A stretch of DNA of 64,000 nucleotides from Pyrinomonadaceae bacterium (lineage in GTDB: Bacteria > Acidobacteriota > Blastocatellia > Pyrinomonadales > Pyrinomonadaceae), in contig JAJQRF010000010.1 in assembly GCA_021228405.1 (NCBI GenBank), positions 1 to 64,000 on the forward strand. The letters are read 5' to 3'. Under the pieces are notes generated by a model. That model searched no databases, was not told the origin of the DNA, and saw only the letters and a list, made by a program, of their open reading frames with translations. Within the stretch, counting starts at the first letter, position 1, and each line of letters starts with the position of its first letter. This document shows positions 25,437 through 31,148 of this stretch, in pieces. The position numbers and the translations under genes were made by a program.

Positions 25437-26078
25437 CTATTCCGCTTCTTCTTCGGTCGTTTCTTCGCCTTCGACTTCGGGTTCGCTCGTTTCGAGTTGC
25501 GGTTCGAGTTCGGCTTCGCTGACGATGACGATTGACGCAACGACCGTATCAGCCGGTTCGTGAAATTCCATTCCCGAGCCCAGCTTCAAGTCCGAAACGT
25601 GGAGCGATTCACCGACTTTCAGCGACGAAACATCGAGATCGATCGAATCGGGCGTTTTCGCCGGTTCGCATAAAACCTTGATTTCGTGAAGCGGCTGATT
25701 CAAAACCGCGCCTTCTTCCTTCAATCCTTCCGCTTCGCCAACGAGATGAATCGGAACCGTCATTTCGATTTTTTCGCCCTTTGAAAAACGACGTAAATCC
25801 GCGTGAAGCAACCTTCCGTGAATTGCATCGATCTGACGATCCTGGAAAATCACATCATCAACACCGACTCCGGCAACATCGAGCGAAAACACGGTATTGA
25901 CACCTGATTCGGTTCTTAAAATCGCCGCTAAATCTTTTAAATCGGCAACCGCGGAAAAACTTTCTTGACCGCCGCCGTAAACTACGACGGGAATTTTTCC
26001 TTCGACACGCAAACGGCGCGAATCGTTTTTCCCACGGTTTTCTCTTTTTTCTGCTTTGACCGTAATTTTGTCTGCCAT
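25437..26078 (-). CDS. rplY: 50S ribosomal protein L25, CTC form
   Basis: A 213-residue L25/general stress protein CTC. The N-terminal 5S rRNA-binding domain (about 1-95: TVKAEKRENRGKNDSRRLR, GKIPVVVYGG, HGRLLHADLRRF) is followed by the TL5/CTC beta domain (about 96-190) and a very acidic tail (EGEETTEEEAE). It lies between prs and pth; a short heptamer repeat (26086-26114) occupies the gap to prs. Confidence 0.96.
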   Translation of the reverse strand: MADKITVKAEKRENRGKNDSRRLRVEGKIPVVVYGGGQESFSAVADLKDLAAILRTESGVNTVFSLDVAGVGVDDVIFQDRQIDAIHGRLLHADLRRFSKGEKIEMTVPIHLVGEAEGLKEEGAVLNQPLHEIKVLCEPAKTPDSIDLDVSSLKVGESLHVSDLKLGSGMEFHEPADTVVASIVIVSEAELEPQLETSEPEVEGEETTEEEAE

Positions 26079-26085
26079 AATTTTT

Positions 26086-26114
26086 TAGTAGTTAGTAGTC
26101 AGTAGTCAGTATCC
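26086..26114. repeat. Single-armed heptamer run (TAGTCAG type)
   Basis: TAGTTAG TAGTCAG TAGTCAG lies between prs and rplY, inside the core operon. No complementary arm is visible within 100 bp, so it is a half element. Confidence 0.7.
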
Positions 26115-26165
26115 GGCAGAAATTCAATTTTATATTCTTCCCTTACTTTTTACTTACCACTCAAA

Positions 26166-27122
26166 TTAAATAAATAATGATGAAACACTCGTTTCATCGT
26201 GAATTGATTTGATTCCCGTCGCCAACAATTTGGCGACGTTCAAAACTTCGATGCGTCCTTCATTCCGCAAAAGTTCGCCTTTATTGGAAAGCGGAATCGT
26301 GTTTGTCACGATAACTTTTTTAATGAATGAATTACTGATATTTTCAATCGCTCTACCCGACAAAACAGCGTGCGTGAAACAAGCGTAAATTTCATTTGCG
26401 CCTGACTTCGCAAGTGCTTCGGCAACTTTGCAAATCGTGCCGCCGGTGTCGCACATATCGTCGATAATCAGACAATTTTTGCCGTTGACATCACCGACGA
26501 TGTTCATCACTTCGGCAACATTCGCTTTTTCACGGCGTTTGTCGCAAAGTGCCAAACCTGCATTTAATCGTTTCGCGTAAGCTCTGGCACGTTCTGCTCC
26601 GCCCGTGTCGGGCGAAACGACAATTAAATTTTCAATCGGGTTTTCCCGAAAATATTCGACCACGATCGGTGCGGCGTATAAATGATCGACGGGAATATCG
26701 AAAAATCCCTGAATCTGCGAAGCGTGCAGATCGATCGTTAAAATTCTCTGCGCTCCGGCGGTCGTCAAAAGATTTGCGACCAGCTTTGCCGCGATCGGAA
26801 CGCGCGGACGGTCTTTTTTATCGGAACGTGCATAACCGAAATATGGAATCACCGCCGTTACTCTTTCCGCCGATGCACGTTTGAACGTGTCGATCATAAT
26901 CAGCAGTTCCATTAAATTCTGGTCGGTCGGCGGACAGGTCGGCTGAACGATAAAAACGTCTGTTCCGCGCACATTTTCACCGATCTGAAAATTAAATTCG
27001 CCGTCCGAAAACCTGTCGGTCGAACATTTCCCAAGATCGCAACTCAATTGGAGGCAAATGTCTTCCGCCAACAAACGGTGTGCATTTCCCGAAAAAACTT
27101 TAATACTGCCCGGAACACTCAT
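26166..27122 (-). CDS. prs: Ribose-phosphate pyrophosphokinase (PRPP synthase)
   Basis: A 318-residue class I PRPP synthase making phosphoribosyl pyrophosphate from ribose 5-phosphate and ATP for nucleotide, His and Trp synthesis. Signatures: IKVFSGNAHRLLAEDICLQL at the N-terminus, YFGYARSDKKDRPRVPIAAK (ATP loop), DLHASQIQGFFDIPVDHLYA (metal-binding DLH), VVSPDTGGAERA, and the PRPP loop CLIIDDMCDTGGTI. It is 131 bp downstream of tRNA-Gln, from which a terminator separates it. Confidence 0.97.
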   Translation of the reverse strand: MSVPGSIKVFSGNAHRLLAEDICLQLSCDLGKCSTDRFSDGEFNFQIGENVRGTDVFIVQPTCPPTDQNLMELLIMIDTFKRASAERVTAVIPYFGYARSDKKDRPRVPIAAKLVANLLTTAGAQRILTIDLHASQIQGFFDIPVDHLYAAPIVVEYFRENPIENLIVVSPDTGGAERARAYAKRLNAGLALCDKRREKANVAEVMNIVGDVNGKNCLIIDDMCDTGGTICKVAEALAKSGANEIYACFTHAVLSGRAIENISNSFIKKVIVTNTIPLSNKGELLRNEGRIEVLNVAKLLATGIKSIHDETSVSSLFI

Positions 27123-27198
27123 TTCGATTTTGAATTTCGATTTTGAATGTCGGATTTAATAAAATCCGGCAAAATCTCGTGCTAATAAAAAAAATAAA

Positions 27199-27228
27199 AA
27201 CGAGCATTTTATTGACAAAATGCTCGTT
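27199..27228 (-). terminator. Terminator between tRNA-Gln and prs
   Basis: AACGAGCATTTT (27199-27210) pairs with AAAATGCTCGTT (27217-27228); leftward it is followed by TTTATTTTTTT. It ends the ispE-tRNA transcript. Confidence 0.85.
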
Positions 27229-27252
27229 CCGATAAATATAGAATAAAAAAAA

Positions 27253-27327
27253 TGGCTGGGGCGGGAGGGATCGAACCTACGAATGCCGGATCCAAAAACC
27301 GGTGCCTTACCACTTGGCTACGCCCCA
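27253..27327 (-). tRNA. tRNA-Gln(UUG)
   Basis: 75 nt including an encoded CCA. The acceptor stem TGGGGCG/CGCCCCA is perfect and has the weak U1-A72 pair typical of glutamine tRNA. The D arm GCC..GGC, anticodon loop TTTTGGA (anticodon TTG) and T loop TTCGATC are present. Two mismatches stand out: U31-U39 at the bottom of the anticodon stem and U50-C64 in the T stem; base 37 is G instead of the usual A. Its place between ispE and prs is a conserved arrangement in many bacteria. Confidence 0.9.
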
Positions 27328-27362
27328 ACAAAAAATTTTCTAAGAAACTGATCGGAAACGAA

Positions 27363-28262
27363 CTAAAACACTTTTTCAAGCGTCGCACGATATTGATCGC
27401 GCGAAATAGTCGCTACGGCAAACATTCGCCAATGTTTTACATTTCTCAGGGCTTTAATAGTCGCTTGCCGTGTTTCTTGTTTGTCAAATACTGCAAAAAC
27501 GCTCGCACCGCTTCCGCTTAAAAGTGCCTGAACCGCGCCGCATTCAAGTAATTTTCGTTTTACTCTTGCAATTTCGGGTTCGATCGCAAAAACGCTTGCT
27601 TCAAAATCGTTTTTCAATTCCGTCTGCCGCAGATCGAGCTTTGACGCTTCGTTTCGGCAAATTTTGAGAATACTTTTTGAGTCAAAATTTGTCAAGCGCG
27701 GTGCATTTAATCTCTGGAAAGCCTCGCCCGTCGGCACATCGACCGACGGCGTAACGATCAGTAAATTCTGTTCTTCGATGTCGTCAAGTTCAATGATTTC
27801 GGTCCCGCGACCCGTTCCGAGCAGTGTTCCGCCGTAAAGGAAAAGCGGCACGTCCGAACCGAGATTTTTCCCGATCTCGTGCAATTCTTCTAATGAAATT
27901 TCCAACTTCCAAAGTTTTCTTAATCCAAGTAAAGCAATCGCCGCATTGGATGAACCGCCGCCGAGTCCGCCGGGCGCGGGAATGTTTTTTTCAAGATGAA
28001 TCTTTGCGCCTGTTGTAATCTTAAATTTTTCGCGTAAAACGTTAGCCGCTTTGATAATTAAATTCGTTTTATCGGTCGGGATTTTTTCAAGATCGCAGAT
28101 CAGCGTCAGATCGTTCGCTTGCGCAAAAGTTAAATTGTCGTGAAGCGAAACGGTTTGGAAAACGGTGCAAAGTTCGTGAAATCCGTCCGCGCGTTTGCCG
28201 AGAACGCGCAGATTCCAATTAATTTTCGCAAAGGACGGAAGCGTAAAGCCGTTTTCGTTCAT
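27363..28262 (-). CDS. ispE: 4-diphosphocytidyl-2-C-methyl-D-erythritol kinase
   Basis: A 299-residue GHMP kinase of the MEP isoprenoid pathway. Residues 8-30 give SFAKINWNLRVLGKRADGFHE with the catalytic Lys and the family FH; PAPGGLGGGSSNAAIALLGL (about 92-111) is the ATP-binding GHMP motif; GSDVPLFLYGGTLLGTGRG follows with the catalytic Asp; LSGSGASVFAVF near the C-terminus is the third GHMP motif. It heads the leftward ispE-tRNA-Gln-prs-rplY-pth block. Confidence 0.96.
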   Translation of the reverse strand: MNENGFTLPSFAKINWNLRVLGKRADGFHELCTVFQTVSLHDNLTFAQANDLTLICDLEKIPTDKTNLIIKAANVLREKFKITTGAKIHLEKNIPAPGGLGGGSSNAAIALLGLRKLWKLEISLEELHEIGKNLGSDVPLFLYGGTLLGTGRGTEIIELDDIEEQNLLIVTPSVDVPTGEAFQRLNAPRLTNFDSKSILKICRNEASKLDLRQTELKNDFEASVFAIEPEIARVKRKLLECGAVQALLSGSGASVFAVFDKQETRQATIKALRNVKHWRMFAVATISRDQYRATLEKVF

Positions 28263-28280
28263 CGCCTTAGATTAAAAAAA

Positions 28281-28316
28281 GAAAAGGGACGAAGCAAATT
28301 TGCTTCGTCCCTTTTC
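28281..28316 (-). terminator. Strong terminator after the CAP-domain gene
   Basis: An 18-bp perfect palindrome (GAAAAGGGACGAAGCAAA and its complement) with no loop beyond the centre, followed leftward by CTTTTTTTAAT. It isolates the CAP gene from ispE. Confidence 0.9.
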
Positions 28317-28338
28317 CTGCCAATCTTGTGTAAACTTT

Positions 28339-28950
28339 TTATTTTCGCACCAAAAATACCTGCGTAAAATAATATGCGCCGTCGTTTGCGACCGCCACGC
28401 CGATGCCCGATTCCTTCCAGCGATTGTCAAGCAGATTTTGTTTGTGCGAAGCCGAAAGCATCCAGCGTTCGACCGCAAATTCGCAGGGATTTTCGTAACC
28501 GCGATTGAAGGCGATATTTTCGCCGATCGAGCTCCATTTGTTGACACCGAGTTTAGCGGCGCGATCGTTTACCATTTTCCCGTCTATCCCAACGTGACTG
28601 AAAAATTTGTAATTCGCCATATTCTGCGAATGAACGCGGGCGATTTTGGCAACATCGTCATTCCACTCGAGCGGCGGCAAACCCTGTTCGGCGCGTTTCT
28701 CATTGATGAGCGCAAAGACCTTTTTTTCGAGCGAAAACGTCGAACTTGTGATTTCGGGCTTTGTTTCGGTTTTCGGCTCGACCTTTGTCGGAACGATGCG
28801 CGGACGCGAAGGCATCACGCTTTTTTCATCGTCATTGAGATCGAATTTTATGTTGATCTTTTTATCGCTTGCGCCGAGTTGAGCGTTTAAATTTCCGGCA
28901 CAAATGAAGATGAAAACAAAAATTGGAAAGAGTTTTGATAATTTTTTCAT
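28339..28950 (-). CDS. Secreted CAP (SCP/PR-1-like) domain protein
   Basis: A 203-residue protein with a signal peptide (about 1-24, ending NLNA) and a low-complexity linker to about residue 80. Residues 82-203 form a bacterial CAP domain: LINEKRAEQGLPPLEWNDDV, ARVHSQNMANYKFFSH (the conserved His), GENIAFN, VERWMLSASHKQNLLD (second His) and the closing YFTQVFLV. Bacterial CAP proteins are extracellular and largely of unknown activity. Single-gene unit, closed by a strong terminator. Confidence 0.9.
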   Translation of the reverse strand: MKKLSKLFPIFVFIFICAGNLNAQLGASDKKINIKFDLNDDEKSVMPSRPRIVPTKVEPKTETKPEITSSTFSLEKKVFALINEKRAEQGLPPLEWNDDVAKIARVHSQNMANYKFFSHVGIDGKMVNDRAAKLGVNKWSSIGENIAFNRGYENPCEFAVERWMLSASHKQNLLDNRWKESGIGVAVANDGAYYFTQVFLVRK

Positions 28951-29200
28951 TTTAACCTCACTTCGACAGCCCGACTTTCCCGGAAATTTCCGGAGAATCG
29001 CGGCTTTGCGCCTGTTTATCTTGAGAAAAACAGTTGCCCTTTCGGATAAGGTGCAAACTTTCGTTCGCTTTATTTCAATTTGCAGTCATTTGACGAACGG
29101 AGATTCGTCATTAGTAAAAAATGGCTAAAAAGGTTTCTTTTCCATTTTTTTCAAAAATTAATTCCTGATATAAAATTGATATTTGAAACTGAATATTCAT

Positions 29201-30406
29201 ATGAAAAAATTTAAAATCATTGCATTAGTCATTTCGGTTTTTCTGGCTGTTTCCTGCAAAACTGAAGTTAAAACCAACCAAAATACGGCGGCTGAAAAGC
29301 CCGAAGTTCTCAAAACGGGCAAGCCGATCGTGACCGAAAACGGCGTTTACTCGATCGATCTGAAAACGAATCCGACCGAGGTCAAAGCCGGCGAAGACAC
29401 GGTACTGACGTTTGAAATTAAAAGTCCCAAAGGCGAAATAGTTACAAATTTCGAGATCGTTCACGAAAAACCGATGCACCTGCTGATCGTTTCGAGCGAT
29501 CTCGAAGAGTTTTATCATCTGCACCCTGAAATTCAGCCCGACAGCTTGTTTAAAACCAATTTCAAATTTCCGAACGGCGGAAATTATCAGGTTTATGCCG
29601 ATTTTACGATGACATCTCTGCCGCAAGCCGTGCAGGATTTTACGGTCAAGGTCAGCGGAAAGGAACGCGCCAAAGTCGAATTGAAACCCGATCAGAAATT
29701 CGAGAAAACGGTCGACGGCTTGCGTTTCGTAATGAAACCGAGCGGCGAATTGATTTCGGGAAATGAATTGATGCTCGATTACGAAGTTTTCGACGAAGCG
29801 AACAAACCCGTTACCGATCTCGAAAATTATCTCGGCGCAAAGGCGCATTTCGTCATCATCAGTCAGGATTTGAAGGAATTCGTCCACGCGCACCCGATGT
29901 CTGTCGACAACGTGAAATCCGAAGAACATTCGCACGGCGGCGGTCACGAAAACCACGAAAAAATGGCAAATCCGGCAAATTCAAACAAAGTTTCGGCGCA
30001 CGTTGCCTTTCCGAAGGCTTCGATCTACAAAATCTGGGCGCAATTTCAGCGCGGAGGCAAAGTCATCACGGTTCCCTTCACGGTTGACGTGAAAGCCGGA
30101 AGCAAGGAAAAAGGCGTTGATATGTCGAACGTGAAAATTCCCGAAGGCGCAATGAAGATCGTCGTTTCCAAAGACGGTTTCGCGCCGCAGGAAATCACCT
30201 ATAAAAAAGGACAGCCGTTAAAGCTCGCCTTTTACCGCGCCGACGACGACACCTGCACCGAAGAAGTTGTTTTCAAAAGCCTCAATATCAAGCAAAAACT
30301 TCCCGTTAATGAAGTCGTGACAATCGATATTTCGACCGAAAAATCGGGCGAACTGAATTTCGCCTGCGGAATGAATATGCACAAGGGCAAGCTGATAATT
30401 GAATAA
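29201..30406 (+). CDS. Metal-handling lipoprotein with C-terminal cupredoxin-like domain
   Basis: A 401-residue lipoprotein: signal MKKFKIIALVISVFLAVSC with Cys19 as lipidated residue. The ATG at 29201 is preferred to a TTG 18 bp upstream. Two beta domains of FixH/YtkA-like character follow (VYSIDLKTNPTEVKAGEDTV; HLLIVSSDLEEFYHLHPE; HFVIISQDLKEFVHAHP), with a His-rich linker (HSHGGGHENHEKM, about 247-260). Residues about 315-401 are cupredoxin-like (KIVVSKDGFAPQEITYKKGQ), with Cys in DDTCTEEVVF and CGMNMHKGK as likely copper ligands. The loop lacks the CxxxHxxxM order of blue copper proteins. It precedes a MerR gene and a copper ATPase, so a copper-binding role is inferred. Confidence 0.8.
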   Translation: MKKFKIIALVISVFLAVSCKTEVKTNQNTAAEKPEVLKTGKPIVTENGVYSIDLKTNPTEVKAGEDTVLTFEIKSPKGEIVTNFEIVHEKPMHLLIVSSDLEEFYHLHPEIQPDSLFKTNFKFPNGGNYQVYADFTMTSLPQAVQDFTVKVSGKERAKVELKPDQKFEKTVDGLRFVMKPSGELISGNELMLDYEVFDEANKPVTDLENYLGAKAHFVIISQDLKEFVHAHPMSVDNVKSEEHSHGGGHENHEKMANPANSNKVSAHVAFPKASIYKIWAQFQRGGKVITVPFTVDVKAGSKEKGVDMSNVKIPEGAMKIVVSKDGFAPQEITYKKGQPLKLAFYRADDDTCTEEVVFKSLNIKQKLPVNEVVTIDISTEKSGELNFACGMNMHKGKLIIE

Positions 30407-30407
30407 A

Positions 30408-30499
30408 GTCGAACAAACTTCAGTTTGTTCAATTTTCCGTTTATAAAAGAAACGAATTTGAAATTGAACGGCTGCGGAACAAACTGAAGTTTGTTCGAC
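30408..30499. repeat. Inverted pair of 23-bp palindromes (GAACAAACTTCAGTTTGTTC)
   Basis: The left copy (30408-30430) and right copy (30477-30499) are exact reverse complements over 23 bp, and each is itself nearly palindromic. A nested pair (GTTCAATTT / AAATTGAAC) lies inside. The right copy ends 15 bp before the MerR start codon, where its promoter would be expected, so it may be an operator or a REP-like insertion. Confidence 0.85.
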
Positions 30500-30514
30500 A
30501 CTTTTAGAAAAAAT

Positions 30515-30928
30515 ATGCTGACCGCAAGCGTTTTAGCCAGAAATCTCAATGTTCCGGTCTTTACGGTGCGCTATTACACGCGCATCGGTCTGCTTCAACC
30601 GCACAAACAAACGTCGAACGGCTACAAAATTTATCAGCCTTCGGACGCGACACGTTTGAAGTTCATTTTATCGGCAAAAGATTTGGGCTTTACGCTTGCG
30701 GAGATCACGCAGATTCTCGAAAAGGCGGAACACGGCGAATCACCTTGCCCATCCGTCCGCAAGATCATCGTGCATCACATCGAAGAAAATAAACGTAAGA
30801 TTCGCGAGCTTCAAAAACTCCAGAAAAAGATGGAAAACGCCCTCAAAGACTGGGAAAATCTCAATGATTCGATGCCGAACGGCACTTCCGTCTGTCATCT
30901 CATCGAATCGGTCGCCGCCGAGCAATAA
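30515..30928 (+). CDS. MerR-family metal-responsive regulator
   Basis: A 137-residue regulator. Residues 1-70 are the winged HTH: LTASVLARNLNVPVFTVRYY, TRIGLLQPHKQTSNGYKIY and LKFILSAKDLGFTLAEI. A dimerisation helix follows (about 75-120). Cys in GESPCPSV and SVCHLIE near the C-terminus match the ligand positions of metal sensors of the ZntR/CadR/CueR group. ATG 30515 starts the HTH; a TTG 24 bp upstream lies in a palindrome and is less likely. It sits between a cupredoxin lipoprotein and a copper ATPase, whose promoter has MerR-type geometry. Confidence 0.9.
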   Translation: MLTASVLARNLNVPVFTVRYYTRIGLLQPHKQTSNGYKIYQPSDATRLKFILSAKDLGFTLAEITQILEKAEHGESPCPSVRKIIVHHIEENKRKIRELQKLQKKMENALKDWENLNDSMPNGTSVCHLIESVAAEQ

Positions 30929-31019
30929 AATTTCCCGATGAGCAACGAAGATATTATGATGAGCAATATATTTTTCCGATGAGTAATACAAATATGCCGA
31001 TGAGCAGTTTGAAAAACTT
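30917..31019 (+). repeat. Five direct repeats of about 20.5 bp (GATGAGCAATA)
   Basis: Units start at 30917, 30937, 30958, 30978 and 30999 (spacing 20, 21, 20, 21). Each begins GATGAGCAA or a close variant (GCCGAGCAA, GATGAGTAA, GATGAGCAG) and goes on with an AT-rich tail ending CC. The first unit lies in the last codons and stop of the MerR gene; the last ends about 80 bp before the copA promoter. Confidence 0.8.
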
Positions 31020-31058
31020 TCATAGTTCCTTCATCAGAAGAATTTTCATTTGAACATA

Positions 31059-31070
31059 GCCGCCTGAAGG
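31059..31070. repeat. Short remnant of the REP-like element
   Basis: GCCGCCTGAAGG equals the inner part of the stem at 10296-10355. Only 12 bp remain, so the link is tentative. Confidence 0.4.
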
Positions 31071-31098
31071 TGAAACCAAAAACATTTAACTTTCCTGC

Positions 31099-31130
31099 TT
31101 GACCTGACACTTGCTGACAAGTTGTAGAAT
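31099..31130 (+). promoter_or_regulatory. MerR-type stretched promoter of copA
   Basis: TTGACC (31099-31104) and TAGAAT (31125-31130) are separated by 20 bp, longer than the 17 bp of normal sigma-70 promoters. The spacer holds a dyad, ACTTG-CTGA-CAAGT (core of 31109-31122). This is the geometry MerR regulators untwist on metal binding. The start codon follows 18 bp downstream of the -10 element. Confidence 0.75.
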
Positions 31131-31148
31131 TGATTTGTGGAGAACATT

